Positions 31,263 through 44,021 are shown, numbered from the stretch's first letter. The stretch: 64,000 nt of DNA from Acanthococcus lagerstroemiae (GCA_031841125.1 CM063108.1:24045399-24109398), one strand, 5' to 3'. Notes: generated by a model from the letters alone, not told the origin. Translations and numbers: made by a program.

Positions 31263-32920
31263 TATGATTTTCACTCTTTCAGCTCTATCTCGAACATTTT
31301 TGCTCGAATGGTTGGCATGTAGGTGAAGGCCTCCGGTATAAATACAACCAATTTTTTTGAATTTTTTTCCCCTACTTTTTTAACCTCTAAATTCGAATTT
31401 GAAGTTTTCGAAATGGCGCCCACCCAGCCATTTTTGAGCTGGCAGAAAATTTTAATTTGCAAATATTTCTGAATGTATTCCTCACCTTCGTGCCAATTTT
31501 CAGCACTTTTAGAGTGGTGGCACATACCTAAACGCTGAAAACACTACCTATTTTCCCCCTACTGATTTTTGCTCATAAAGCTGAAAAACCAAACCCGCAT
31601 CAGTTTCTTTTCAAGTAAGAGCTATATGAAGGGAACCTCTCTCTAAAATTTTCAGCTACCCCGTAGTTTTTCACCGGGGGGATGATACTTCTTTGTTGTT
31701 ACTACATTCCTGGACAGACATGTGTATAATAAATTGCATGAGCAAAGGTTTATAGAGGTTTAAAAATTGTTTCTATTTTGTTATACTCGTATGTATTTCA
31801 ATGGGTCACGGAGAGACTTCTTTATTTGCAAGGCTCGGAGCAAATTGCCCCCTCCCCCATCCCCCAGTGACTGAATTATTGGACGGATTTGGGCTTTACT
31901 GCGTATGCGTCTAAATGCTATTCAAATGTAATGCATGGCGCAGAGTTCAAAAAAGGAAGTGAACATTTAACTCGAGATTACCTCAGTCGAAACGATAATT
32001 TTGGCGTTTTAGCTGGCAGTCTTCGTTTGCCTAAAAATGATACGGGAAGACTTCGGTTCCTGGTAATTTGCTGTCTCCACTCTTTCACCAACACTCATTT
32101 TACGTGGGTCAACCTCCATGAGTTGTTGTCCCCACCCAGTGGCGATAGTCTCCACAACCATGAGCAATAGTCGCTGTAGTGATTGCTATAAGGGGATTCC
32201 TGAAAATTCTGAGGGTCCTCCCTCAACTGAGAAGAAACAATGAATGATAAAATCAAAAATTAGAACAATGAAAATGATAGGAAAAGGAAAGTATCTAACC
32301 TACATGATAGTACGCACTTAGTATTGGTATTATGAATGCCAGCATAAGTATGCACACTTATAAAAAATAACCAGCAAGTACCATTTAGATATAGCTTAGA
32401 TTCTAAGCTCTGAGCTTTCAGATCTAAATTTTCAAAGAAGTACATACAACACATACGCTAATCGAAAAATGTTTTGAGCACTTTTTTTTTCTACCTTTGA
32501 GACTCTATTTCTTCTATAAATGCAAAACCTAGAGTAAAAAATGACTGAATACACTGGAATTGTGACATGGCAAGGAAAAAGTATTCTGAAACCCTCCATT
32601 ACTCTGAACTAATGATTTCTACGTGCACACTTCTGCTTTCTATTTTCATTCTACGATGCCCTGGAAGAGAATTTTTTTCAAATCACAACTCCATTTTCAA
32701 GTGCATTTGAACAAGAAAAGAAAATAGTATAAAATCAACGCTGTGTCCATTCACACGGACAAGGGAGACTTGGGGCCTGTGAGCGAGAAAGAAATTCTCG
32801 ACTAGGCGACAATCTTAAAGAATTTGTTCATCACAACACCATAGTTTACTTTTTCGCTCGAGGAGGTAGGGGGAGAAGTATTTAAGCCTAAGAAGGCTCA
32901 TCAATTTTCAATATCCATGT
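31263..32920. other. Unassigned AT-rich region
   Basis: No TIRs, SINE heads or domains recognised. The 93-codon plus frame at 31889-32170 has no known motif. Adjoins the AAGACT array. Confidence 0.3.
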
Positions 32921-32924
32921 AAGA

Positions 32925-33389
32925 ATTATTTTAGTATTTCTCGTATTTGCTAAAACTATTCTTCAAGACTCGTTTATGATTCTGTAATTCTTCTAGGTTT
33001 GATTATGGCTTTTCAAGACTTGATCAAAAATGTTTAGACTTTCTTCAGCTTTTTAAGACTCGCAGATTCTGTATCACTTTAGTGCTTCTCAAGATTTTGC
33101 AATGCTCATTTAAAACTCTCCTACCTCTTCACGACTCGGTACTGTTCATGACTCATTCAAGTATTTTGATGTTTCTTTCAAACTTTATTAGAACGCTTCA
33201 AGACTTGATCAGGAATCGACACTGTAAACATCCTTTCCTGCCTACCCAAAAAAATTAACATGTGCTCTTTAGAGCTCTCGTAAACTTTTCTTGAGGTTCT
33301 TTAAGACTGTTCAAAATTTGTTTAAATTTCTTTAAGACTGCCTCCAGACTTACGAAAGAAATTTCAGAACTGTTCCAGACTTTATTCGG
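32925..33389 (+). repeat. AAGACT-motif array, plus orientation
   Basis: TTCAAGACT, TTTAAGACT, TTTAGACT and similar strings recur irregularly, about every 15-30 bases. Units are too diverged for a clean consensus; an approximation is CTTYAAGACTYKTTTAAGACT. The last 109 bases (33281-33389) recur after the LINE at 34231-34338. Confidence 0.75.
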
Positions 33390-34230
33390 CCAGCTGGAAC
33401 GGTAAAGGAATTCTAATTAACGGGGAGCGTCTGAACAACGTACGTTTTTCTGACGATGTGGTACTAATTTCAAACGATCTACAAGAACTAAAAGCAATGA
33501 TCGTAGAACTTGAAGAAATTGGAAAAACTACAGGCCTGAATATCAACGTGACCAAAACTAAAATATTAACCAGAAAGAAAAACGCGTTCCTTGAAAATAG
33601 ATAACAAGGAGACAGAAACAGTCGAAGAAACGATTTACCTGGGACAACTCATAACTTTAGACAATAGAATTGAAAAAGGAATCAATTAAAGAATACCATA
33701 ACATGGAAAAAATATGTTGATCTCAAAAAACATCATGAAAGGTCCCTTTTCAAATTCCTTAAAAAGCAAAATATACCCTTTCGTACGGTTGTCAAACATG
33801 GTCCCTAACTAAAAAAGAAGAAAAGAGACTAATGACTACTCAGAACTGTATAGAATGGTCAAAACTAAACTACCCCAAAAAAGACAATAAGAACTAACAA
33901 AATAAAAACTAAATTAAAACTAAAAACTAACATCATTCAATACTCAAGACGTATGAAGGGCAGGCCATGTAGGTAGAATGACGGTCAACAGATGGACTAA
34001 CAAACCAACTTTCTGGTACCTAGCTCAACATAACAGGAAAAAAGGGCGATAGAGGATCAGCATCCTTCTGAAACATAAACTTTACCATCGAATAACTTGG
34101 GAACGAACCGAATGGGAATGATCACGTGAAGCTTTTTCGCCCTAAAAAAATGGGCCTAGCACGACTACTTGCGAATGTACGAGTATGTCATCTGTATGTA
34201 TTCGGCTAATAAAGTTTTTTTTATTATTAT
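33390..34230 (+). pseudogene. LINE family A fragment flanked by 109-bp direct repeats
   Basis: Encodes NGKGILINGERLNNVRFSDD-VVLIS (motif C, FADD changed to FSDD), KTTGLNINVTKTKIL, a frameshifted YLGQ-like segment, and a tail with FWYLAQHNRKKGR and TEWE. The 3' end is GGCTAATAAAG followed by T-rich and (ATT)n sequence. The flanks 33281-33389 and 34231-34338 are about 92% identical and abut the LINE exactly. They are either an unusually long target-site duplication or a pre-existing tandem pair. Confidence 0.85.
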
Positions 34231-34400
34231 TAAACTTTTTTGAGGTTCTTTAAGATTGTTCAAAATTTGTTTAAATTTCTTCAAGACTGCCTCCAGACTT
34301 ACTGAAGAAATTTCAGGACTGTTCCAGACTTTATTTGGACTCTTCAAGATTCTAAAATTCTCAAAGGTCTATTCACGAGTGCGTTTCCTGATAATTAGTT
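34231..34400 (+). repeat. AAGACT-motif array, continuation after the LINE
   Basis: 34231-34338 duplicates 33281-33389, then TTCAAGAT and TTTAAGACT strings continue to about 34410. Confidence 0.75.
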
Positions 34401-34589
34401 TAAGACTGTCCTACAGACAAGATCAAATCTCGCTTCGAACGACTCGTTCACAACTATCGAGACGGTTTACGTTTGTACGTAAATATGGACTGCGCGCCTG
34501 CTATGAAGAGAACGCAACTTATCAAACAACCAGCTAGTGGAGGTTCCAAATTTCAAGGCGCTAACATTAATCTTTCGATTGTTTGCAAT

Positions 34590-34840
34590 CGGAGAAGAGT
34601 GCTACCGAAACTTACGACCTTCTGACGAAGCACCTCGTGGTTTCTGGTTGTTTCCGAAATTGAAAGAAGCACTTCGAGGGAACCATTTTCCGTCTAATTC
34701 CGCAGTTCTTCGAGCCGTCGATATTTTCTTAGCGAAAATCCGAGAAAGGGAATTCTAAAAAAAGTTCGAAAAGTGGATTCAACGTTAGGATAAATGTTTA
34801 GCACAATTCTTGGAAATAAGCTATTGATGGATCAGAAGCA
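34590..34840 (+). pseudogene. Mariner transposase, C-terminal third
   Basis: The plus frame to 34758 encodes YRNLRPSDEAPRGFWLFPKL followed by KEALRGNHFPS. This is the region of the third catalytic residue in mariner transposases (normally YSPDLAPCDFWLFPKLK), with the catalytic block altered to PSDEAPRGF. It continues as LAKIREREF, a stop, then KKFEKWIQR and DKCLAQ, matching the RW..C C-terminus. The N-terminal two thirds are not recognisable. The source family differs from the mariner at 47.7 kb. Confidence 0.75.
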
Positions 34841-34849
34841 AAAACGATT

Positions 34850-36720
34850 AACTGAGTATAATCAAGTAATCTAAGTTATTCAGTCGTAATAACTAATTAA
34901 TTCAAAATGATTGATTAATTAAAAGTAATCCACTATAATCGACAAAGTATCGATTTTTTTTTCTAAATCAGCTTTTCTGAATCTCGTTATTAGCTGTGAT
35001 AGCGTTCTTTTACTTAGATACTTTATTTGTCGTTTGCATCTGAAGATTGATAAATCGAATTTGGAAAGCAAGTTTTGTGCTGGTGTTATTTAGTGAAAAA
35101 AATTTACGTCAATGATGGATTGAAAAGCTCGATCGTAACGACGTAGTGGGGGCAGGGAATCACACCTCCGAATGATGTTATAAAAGTCGACGTCTGGCAA
35201 GTTTTAATTTGCAGTTAGTAAAATTGAAAAAACGTGACCTTTTTTAAGGTCTTAGGGGAGATTTTTATATTTTAGTCGAGGTTTTCGATGTCTATACCCG
35301 TCCCCGCAAAGCCATGTTAAAAAAAGGACAGATGTACGGAAGAAAATCAAACCGAGCCATGAAGGTCAAGAGTGTATGGATCCGCGCCTGTGCGCCATTC
35401 AATCTGATTAGTTTTCAAAAAACCGCCGTCAAAACGAGGTGGAGTGTTGAAGTACTTAATAATTCGAAACTTGGGCGAAGTGAAAGCTGATTTACATTTC
35501 TCTTGCACGTTCTAGTGCAAACTTGGAATTCACTCGAAACCCCGCGGTTGCTGGGCAAACTTAATAAATTAAAACACGCGAGCGTCGCCATCAAACACGT
35601 TGCAAAATATTCCCGAGCGTGATGCGGAAACGATACCATCGACAATTTGCAAACAATATTTTAATAATAAAATTACAAACAACGATATAAATAAATTAAG
35701 AGTACAAAAGGAAAGTTGAAAAAGTAACTCGAAACTTGCGCTTTTGAGTTCTTGAGTGCTGCTTCTTACGATTTTCGCTTGCCACCATACTGCTGTTTCA
35801 GGTAGTTACGAAGTTTATTACACTTTTTACCTGTAAGTTATTTAAGGTATATTAGTGCTTCGATTGACCGCGCTGTACTTTGTAAAATAAATGGTTAGAA
35901 TGCTAAACCACGTGGCCGGAGATGGTGGTTGTTAATCAAAAATTTTATTGAAGACTTGAAAATGCGTAACCTAAACACTGAGAACAAGTAGATAGTTACC
36001 TAGATACGGTTTCACTTTTTTTTCGCCCCCTCCCCATCGAGAAAGTGGACTACAGACAGGTGTTCGTATCTTTGACTAAAAAGAAAGAGAACTTATGGGT
36101 CTTCACAACTCGGAATAAATTTGCTACTTTAGGGTCCAGCCACACTGCTTCAAACACGTGTAAGAAAACCTAATGCCGGTTAGCAAATAACACACTCTCA
36201 AGTAGGAAAATAATCCGATGTACTTACTGTCTTTTTGTTCACCTCTCGGGCAGTTCTGAAATCATTAGAAGATGATAAATTATTAATGTTGAGAAATATT
36301 TGACTCTTTTGACTTTGTACTTAATTACTAGTCTACGTATGAAATATCGTATGAGAGAAAAGGATTCTCGAATGACAGCAATCGGGGCCTTAATATTGAG
36401 TGAAAAGGCACTGAACATTTTTACTCTCCAAGTTCGAACGAAGTTACCAGCGTTGAATTTACCTGACGGGCAAAGAGGGATGAATTCCCATGGCGTTTAA
36501 TTGGAATTGGAGAATACGAAATAACAAATGATACAACGAGACGAAAAAAAAAGAAAAACAGAAACACAAGAAGAGGGGGAAAATTAATGGAAATGTTTTT
36601 GAGAATGCCATTTCCTAATGATTGCTCCGGGGGATGCATTTCCCAAATGAGTCATAAATAATTGGCATTAATCTTAAGTTATATATAAGCTTGAACGAGC
36701 CCTCCATCAGTAGGGAATCT
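34850..36720. other. Unassigned AT-rich region
   Basis: No recognisable gene or repeat. A run of TTGATTAATTAAAAGTAATC-like A/T palindromes at 34900-34940 is the only structure seen. Confidence 0.3.
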
Positions 36721-36724
36721 CATA

Positions 36725-36915
36725 TAAAGAAAATGTCTTGAAAAGTCTTAAACATGACTAGAAGTGTCTAAAATCAATCTGATGAAAATTTGAAGACCTG
36801 TGCATCAATTTGTGAGAACTTCTACGAAATTTCAAAACGTCTGGAAATACATTGAAAATTCTTAAAGTAGCCTAAAAGAGTCTTCAGTTTTCTTTAAAGT
36901 CTTAACAATATGGGC
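36725..36915 (-). repeat. AAGACT-motif array, minus orientation
   Basis: AGTCTTAAA, GTGTCTAAAA and GAGTCTTCAG strings show the motif on the opposite strand from the 32.9-kb block. Confidence 0.65.
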
Positions 36916-37507
36916 AGTGGAACTGAGGGAAGGATGTTGGAAAAGAAACGCCATATTTTCTCAAAATTTCCGTGAGAGGGAGAGGGCCGGAAGAGGCTCA
37001 CGTCGTTAGAAATTCAGGAAAAAGCACATTTTCACTAGTCTTAGGCCCATTCCCAGATGGTAATCTGGTTCTTTAGTTGGATTTCTCGAATTTTCACTTG
37101 AAAGAAGTCCTCTCAAGAATTTCAAATCTTGTCTTTTTTTCTTCTTTTTTTTTTTTCCATTCAAAGACGCATGATGTCCAAGAAAGTAATTTTACAGCAG
37201 AAGCAAATAATTGTTTCCTGTGTTACCTACAATTGTTCCGACGCCAATGACACCCTTGTTGCATACTTGAACATGTACAGGAATATACGTAGGTCGAAGT
37301 TTCCTACTAGCTATGCGCTAATGACAGAGATATGACGCCACCAACTTCAGCATCTATGGACTTAATGCATTTTGGATATTTTTCCTTTTTTGGTTTCCGA
37401 CACTTCCTTTAGTGCTCCGAGGTGAAACGTCACATGTTTTTCCACCAGTTAACGCATTTGTCTCATTTTTGCCCTAAATGAACTTAATGCGTTTTGGAAT
37501 GTCATGC
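36916..37507. other. Unassigned spacer
   Basis: Nothing recognised apart from a T-rich tract near 37130-37160. Confidence 0.3.
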
Positions 37508-37716
37508 TTCAATTTGCTTTCAACCCGAGCCCTGGAATCGGCCCCTTCGAGCATTACCTCAGAGACATCGGAGCGGCTATTAGGGCTGTCTTAGCCCTTT
37601 CCCTTCTGGCCGAAAAACGGCCTAGGTCGAAATCTGGCGAGTTGCTACGTGGGCTCGAACCCGGGACCTCCGGATTCCGAGACCAACGCGCCATCCACTC
37701 GGCCAACCACACCCTT
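37508..37716 (-). mobile_element. tRNA-derived SINE (family S1), copy 2
   Basis: The tRNA-like head contains TGGCCGAGTGG (A box) and GGGTTCGAGCC (a near-consensus B box) with the same body as the copies at 27.9 and 58.7 kb. The tail AAAGCAAATTGAAGC differs from the GAGAGYWAATTAG form. TSD not clear. Confidence 0.85.
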
Positions 37717-37739
37717 AGGAAAAAGGCTATTGTTGTTTA

Positions 37740-39110
37740 CAGAATTTTAAAGGAGCTTGAAAGAGTCTTATAGAGAGAAAGACCTGAACGAGTACCAATG
37801 TGTCTTCAACAACTCTCAGAAAGTCTTAAAGAAGTCTGAAAGTCGGTTTAGCAGTTTTATAAATAAGTCTTGATATTTGGAAAGCCTTCACAGATAGATT
37901 CTGAGGAAGTCTAGAAACATAACGGATCTTCGACAAGAAGTTTGAATGAGTTTCCATGAACAGTGTTTGATTTATTTGAGAAGCACAAAAGAACATCAGG
38001 GCAAATGTTCTGTGTCGCTCAGTTGAAAAGAACAGTCTGAAAAAACACTTTGAATAAGGAGAATGGAAGTTTACAGCCATTGCTCAGAAAATAGTAAGAA
38101 AGGCGGAAAATAGAGTATTTAAGAATGAAAGGTATGCACTCGCGGTAGTACTTGTCTAAATTTGAAGTTTTAATAAGTTTTAGAAATAGTCTTCATTTAA
38201 CTTGATCTAGAATATTGTATTTTCTCTTTATGTGTAGCGATGGGAATCGAATGGGATGCAATGTAGCATTTCTAAGAATCTCCCAAGTTCAAAAATATAA
38301 ATTTTTTAGATGTTTCAGACTTTTAGATTCGTTTGAGCCTTTTTGACATCCATCTGGATGAGTTTAGAATTCTTTATTACTCTTTTAGGCTTTTAAATTT
38401 TGTTTTTTTTTTTTCATATCTTCTGAACGTTTTTTTAATAATTTCTAAGGATATTCGAGATTCTTTTCAAGACTATTCTAGGCTTGATTGAGATTCTTAA
38501 AGCCTATTTTCGACATTATTAGGACTATTTGAAACTTTTTCATACTTATTCAAGATCCATTGAAAATCGTCCAAACAGGTTTCAGATTTTTCGAGGTTCG
38601 TAAAATTTTTCCAAAAACATGACTGCAACTTTCTGAGACTGTTCTATGCTTTACTAAGACTTTAGACTCTCTTCCAGCCGAGTTGAATGCTTACACAGAT
38701 GGGTTGACTATTTTTAAGACTCCTTGCAGTTTTCCTAGCCTTGTTTTAGCGTGTAGTCGAGTCTTAAGAAGTCTTAAATAGGTCTATGGGAGTCTCGGAA
38801 AAGTCTGTAGAGTATAGATCCGAAAAAAAAAACTGTAGAAATAATCTGAAACAATTCTGGACGAGCTTTAAAAAAGAAGTGCGCTTGACAGAATTTTAAA
38901 AATATTATGAGGATATGTGTCTCCTTCCCGCCGAAGCGGGAAAAAAGTTGAAAATACCCATTTCACATTCCATCTCAGCGAGTTCTGAGGGGTTTGGTAA
39001 GAGTCTGGAAGAGTCTGAAAAAGTCTGTGTAGAGCGCAGAGTAATAATCTACATCCGAAAAATTTCTAGTCTTGAACAATTCTGGAAGGGCCTGGAAAAG
39101 TAAAGAAATC
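37740..39110. repeat. AAGACT-motif arrays with two orientation switches
   Basis: 37740-38160 carries GTCTTAAAG/AGTCTTAT (minus). 38270-38740 carries TTCAAGACT/TTTAGACTC (plus). 38755-39110 carries AGTCTTAAGAAGTCTTAAAT (minus). Switch points near 38200 and 38745 have no visible TSD or transposon end. Confidence 0.7.
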
Positions 39111-40690
39111 TGAAGGAATTTCAGAGAAAAAACATTTAGTTTTTGAGCTTTTGAGGTCGAAGTACTTATTAGCAGTGCTAAACTGATTATTATTTCATTT
39201 GATGAATAGTTAATATTTTGAAAATCTGAGCTCGATTTGATAAAGTTAAGGGATCCACGATTTTATGAGAACATACTTTGATTTTCGACTCCCTGTCATC
39301 CACAAAGGACACAGAAATGGAATTACACTTTGTGTAGAATCAGTAAAATTTCGCTGACTGTTATTAGCTCATTACTTTTCAAAAGAAATTAAAAATTATA
39401 AAAAATGTTTAAAAAATTGATTAATGTTACTTTTTAATTTTTTTGGCAGGGGGTTGGTAGAATTTGGAGAATAAGGGAGGGGGTAAAAAAAGGAGGAAAA
39501 TGACAATAATTATTACGAAGAATTATTTTTTCAATTTCCTTCTGTGGGGAGGGAGTGGGAGGGGGTATTGGCTTGCGGTTGTTACGGTGGTGACCTGCCT
39601 GGTTTCACTCTGCTCCTGAATTCACCGAATGATTATTTTACCGTTCGATTAATTTACTTCGAGTTTCATTCACAGAGCGTTGAATCTGCCTTTGATGAAT
39701 TTATCGAACACATCATAATGCTCAGTTGCTCATCCTCACCTCTGAAGAACTAAAAATTTGGAGAAATTGAAATTACTGGAAATTAATCTCACCGTGAAAG
39801 CTGAAAGGTTGAGAAAAGGTGGAAATAACCCCTGAAATGAATTCAGCAACCTTTATGACCTTAATTTGAAAAAGAAAATCACTTTTAAGTTTATATTGAA
39901 AAGCTGCAGATGTTTGGAAATCTCAAATTTCAAAAATTAATGTTAATTCTCGTAAGAACTTCTCTTCGCGACACGGGTTAACCTCCTGTGATTTTGCTCA
40001 AAATTTTCAAAAAATAATTTTTGCCACCCATGAAATTGATTTAGAGGGTGCCCTTACTGAAAACATAAATTTTTTTCTAAGAGTAAATAAGGATCAATGT
40101 AGTGTAGTAACTAGCAATCGGAAGGGGGTGAAGGGGCAAAACTTTCAGAGACTTAGTTCGTTGCCTCTTTCGAGGTAAAGGCAAAACTGAGAAAATGAGG
40201 AATTTTTCGTTTTTTTATTTTTTTCCTTTAAAAATGTTCGCCAGTTTATAAAACTAATAAACATTAACTATTGTTGTTTTTTTTGTTTTTGTAAATTTTG
40301 AACATTATTATAAACCAATATAGTCTTCTCCCTTCCCTAAAATATTTATTCGTTTCTCCATCATAATACATCTGCTATTAACGAGTTTACCATGCGACAC
40401 TTCACTTCTCGCAGATGAAGTCTCGCGCAGGTTTGGTTATATTTTGTTGATTTTTGGTACAGTAATATAGGGTGTTTTTTTTAACCAAGTCATCTCATGT
40501 AACTTTGATTCAACGTTTTTTCATTATTGTTATTTTTTAAAGGGGAATATATAATTGCCTATCAGAAAAAAAGAATTGGCACATCAAATTATCTGCGAAT
40601 CTAGAATTCCGGAGAACATCAAGTAAAATGAATTTGCACGTCAGTACGATGTACACTTCTTAATATGTTCATGAGCCTGTCATTTTGAAC
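39111..40690. other. Unassigned AT-rich region
   Basis: No domains or repeat boundaries recognised. G-rich (39460-39560) and T-rich tracts occur. Confidence 0.3.
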
Positions 40691-41125
40691 GTATGAACAA
40701 CCCAGTTTGATGTAGCTAGTTTGATCCAGTTCTTTAGCCATTAATTGGAGTTCCTCTCTGTCCTGTACTATTAAGGTGACGTCATTCGGGAACCTTAAGT
40801 TATTAAGCCAAACCCCGTTTATTTTCAACCTCCTCCACTTCCAGTTTAGGTTATGGAAGATTTCCTCCAGTAGGCAGTTGAGAAGATTTTGGGATAGAGG
40901 GTCTCCCTGTTTTACACCTATTTTGATTTCGAAGTATTGTCCCATTTTACCGAGACGTACCCTCCCCTTTGAATTTCTATACATTTCTTCTATTATTCTT
41001 ATCAACTTCCTCGGAACATCTTGTTTCTACAAAGCCTCCCATAAGCTGGGCACGAAATCGAATCAAAAGCTTTTTGAAAGTCAAACAGTTGTATATTCAG
41101 GTTTTGATTAAATTCAGGCACCACG
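40690..41125 (-). pseudogene. LINE family A reverse transcriptase fragment
   Basis: Minus strand: FDFQKAFDSISCPAYGRL at about 41090-41020 (motif A, F.KAFDS), frameshift, then MIRIIEEMYRNSKGRVRLGK, FEIKIGVKQGDPLSQNLL (motif B), NCLLEEIFHNLNW, INGVWLNNLRFPNDVTLI (motif C, FADD changed to FPND). The match to family A (NGxxLxNLRFADD, LEEIFRNLNW) is strong. 5' and 3' truncated and damaged. Confidence 0.85.
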
Positions 41126-41129
41126 TTTT

Positions 41130-42410
41130 TCATTTTTAGGTTCATTTATCATACGTGCAACATGCGTGATAATTTAATTATGCCTTGAATTTATTATTTC
41201 AGTCGTGAAATTTTCTTAATGTGATGTGATTTTCTGATAATGATGAGATTCTATACAATTTATGTGCAAAATATTCTTTATATGCGTGCTGAATTTTTTT
41301 TTTAAACTGTGAATTAGTCCTTTTCCTGATGGGCGATTAAATGGTATCCTTTTTTTTAATCAGTCGAAAGGGTCGGGGTAACCCATCACACCTGATTCAA
41401 AAAATGATCCGAGGGATTGAACGCCTTGCCACTCACATTCCATTTCGTATAACTGCTGTGAAAGCAGGTGCGAGGTGAGCTTTCAGTTCAAACCATTCTT
41501 CGTTGGACTTCACGCTCTTATGGGGGCCTAAGAGTAGCAGTGAAAACGGGTACGAGGTGAGCTAAGTACAGCAAAGATGAACGTTGACACTGTCTATTTT
41601 ACCCTGTCCATTTAGAATGTACAGGGAAATGTGGCCTTGTTTTTCTTCTTCGGAGCCGAATTCGGAGTAAAATTTTAAGATCGTGACGTCAGCTGATCGA
41701 GTGTACATATAGATAGTATAGCTGACTATAGGAATCGTGGTGTAATAGATGATAGCCTGTCCCCTGTCCCAGGGTACCACAATGCAGAGTCCTCTCCCCT
41801 TATCTAGTCAACCCAGAACCCCTCGCTGTACTAGCTCTAGTCACCCCAGCTGGACTTCACGCTCTCATTGGGGCTTCAGACATATTTAGAGCATTTCCCC
41901 AAGGCCATGTTTCTGCGTTTTTGTTGATCCTCTCATTACTCAATAAGTCGAACGAGACTGTTATGTGTAACACTTTGATTGTGATCGAGTTACATGCACA
42001 ACTCCACAGTGTCGTTCTTGTAGCTACATAAGACATAACTTGTAGTCCATGTACTCTCGATACACGAATGGAAGGCGTACAGATCGCGTGGTCACGTTTC
42101 AATCGTTTCACACGGAAGTGACTGAATATCGCGGTATATTTTTCAGTCCAGATCACGGAAAATCAAACGCGATTGACAAACGTTTAGTTCTAGTTCAGCG
42201 ATCACGTTCATCGTGCCGGTGGCTTTTCTCGATCCGATTCATATAAATTTACGTCGACGTTATACACCAAATCCGGCAGATATAATAACTCGCGCCAGGT
42301 GCCAGGTGTACCGGAAAATGACGTGTGTATCCAGCGTGAATGGAAAACAATAAGGGAAACCGACGTAATTTTCATCTCAAATTAGCTAATCGTATATAAC
42401 GGGCAATTAC
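41130..42410. other. Unassigned; may hold the 3' end of the OBP gene
   Basis: A direct repeat TGGACTTCACGCTCT occurs at about 41513 and 41851, and GGT(A/G)CGAGGTGAGCT near 41468 and 41549. The final OBP exon should lie below 42411. One possible acceptor (GCGATATTCAG near 42140) leads to a 9-codon end containing LPCET. This is not convincing. Confidence 0.25.
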
Positions 42411-43761
42411 CATTTCGAATTCCTTCCACAAGCAATGTTGAAACTGAACTGCGATTGGATTGCATTTGACTCCGGGCTCGTTCACCGGCCACTCGACTGT
42501 AAACAAAACAAAAAAAGTTGAAATCGATCGAATGTGTACCCATGGATATATTACTGGATATACTCGTACGTGAAATTGCATACGCAGGGACTGGCATTCG
42601 TTGTTACGATTTTTTGCTCGAGCCCGAAGAAATTCGCCTCTTCGGTAAACTTTTTCCAGATTCGTAAAACTCATGTTAGCTTTTAAATATTATAGTAGCA
42701 CTCACCGTATTTTTCATTCATGCACTTTGGTATTGTCTTCTCGGCTAATTCCTTTTGCCAGTCTTCTTTGAATAACTCAGTGAGTAGGTATTTTTTCATC
42801 TCTTCGTTGTTTATATTACCGGTAGCAGTTAACTGTGTGACACAAAACACCAAAAGGTCAAAAAAGAAAGTCCTGGGCCGTGCATCTATGATTGTAAACC
42901 TAACTTCAAGAGGGCAGTTGTATCCTCAATATTTCGGTATGGATATGTCTCATCGCTGGCCGTCAACCAAAATTGTGCGTCACGTTTCGATCGGCCAACA
43001 TCGAGAATGGCGACCGACTCCGAGAATAGACGACTGACACCGAGAATAGACGACTAACACCGAGACTATTATTGCACTGACGTCATCACGACAATTGTTG
43101 TTTCATAGTGTGCGCGCGAATTTGTTCCTTGCCTAATATTTTACTCGGTTCTGTTATGCGTCGACTGAATGCGTGGAATAAGGTCGCTAGCCATAAGAAA
43201 TATCCATGTACCGATGTATCTGCATGCAGTGGTGGATCTACGGGGGTGTTTTGGGGGTTCAGACACCCTCTTCGAGCCGAAGAAGAAGAAAAAAACTGAT
43301 TGAGTTTTGAGTTTTTCTCCTGTTTTTGAGTATCTGCAGCACTACAGTTTACAATGTTAATTTTGAAACAATTTGATCACATTATCTTCAGATGTTCAGA
43401 AACTATTTAAAATGACATCCATCTCGGTTTTTTAGGGGGCGGAGGTGGAAAAAGTTTTATTTTCGAAACACCCTCTTGGAAAATTTCTAGATCCGCTACT
43501 GTCTGCATGCAGTGTAGATATCCCTCACCAGTTTACTAATGATTTAATTTTTCCAAATTGACGTGTGATGTACACATGAAGAAAAGAGGAACTAAGTGGG
43601 ACAGATTATCACTCCTAATATGTTTGTCGTTTCGGTATTTTCTCCGAGTTACACCCATGTTAGCGAGTGCCAAGCAATGTAAATTTAAAATGGATTCGTG
43701 TCATCTAGAATTATAATGTACTTACGATGTTCTTCTTCTTTCCAACACATTCGAAAACACA
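42411..43761 (-). CDS. Odorant-binding protein gene, three 3'-side exons
   Basis: Secreted insect carriers of small hydrophobic ligands. Exon 43761-43726 (12 codons, acceptor CTCTTTATAG, donor GTAAGT) encodes CVFECVGKKKNI, the C-x3-C signature of OBPs. Exon 42832-42706 (acceptor GTGTCACACAG, donor GTGAGT) starts LTATGNINNEEMKKYLLTEL and ends IPKCMNEKY, supplying the next Cys. Exon 42496-42411 (acceptor TTTTGTTTACAG, donor GTAATT) encodes EWPVNEPGVKC-x9-CLWKEFEM, the C-terminal Cys pair. Phases fit: 0/0, then 1/2, giving Val at the join. Introns are 893 and 209 bases; the larger carries a hAT MITE (43227-43501). The last exon was not found. Cys spacing and the LW..FE end fit OBPs generally. 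With the exons at 50.4-50.8 kb a Plus-C type is likely. Confidence 0.75.
43011..43066. repeat. Tandem repeat of a 20-base unit (GACTGACACCGAGAATAGAC)
   Basis: Nearly three copies of CGACTRACACCGAGAATAGA-like units, in the intron between OBP exons. Confidence 0.8.
43227..43501. mobile_element. hAT-type MITE, 275 bp, TSD TCTGCATG
   Basis: An exact TCTGCATG duplication (43219-43226, 43502-43509) flanks CAGTGGTGGATCTA and, inward from the right, CAGTAGCGGATCTA. CAGTGGCGGATC ends are common in arthropod hAT elements; a lone similar end (CAGTGGCGGATCCAGGGAG) occurs at about 58208. Lies within the OBP intron. Confidence 0.92.
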
Positions 43762-43915
43762 CTATAAAGAGAAAAACACAATAAGTTTTTAAATGTGAAT
43801 GTAGGTCAGTGATAAGGGACTTATTAAAATAAAAGTAATGCCTGTTGTATATTGGCCTGATCAGATGTGGCCTAAACTCGTTGGTACTAATGGTACAACC
43901 CATTCATTTCATTTT

Positions 43916-44021
43916 CCCTCCGGCCACTGATGCGATACTCGAAAGGGTAGTTTCCGGGGCCGGGGGTGCGGTGTCTCAGGGGCCAGTTTGGCATGCGTGC
44001 ATCGCTATACGTCCCGCCACA
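43916..44021 (+). mobile_element. Retroposon R, short 3' copy, 15-bp TSD
   Basis: About 106 bases starting CCCTCCGGCCACTGATGCGA and ending GTCCCGCCACA, flanked by the exact 15-bp duplication CATTCATTTCATTTT (43901-43915, 44022-44036). Long AT-rich TSDs and a fixed 3' end show LINE-driven retroposition. Same family as 22318-22984 and 54303-54418. Confidence 0.88.

Noticed and set aside
42372..42674. The 100-codon minus frame read straight through as one protein
   Set aside because: Its middle contains a strong acceptor (TTTTGTTTACAG). Only the part after it matches OBP sequence in the phase set by the upstream exon; the first part is intron.
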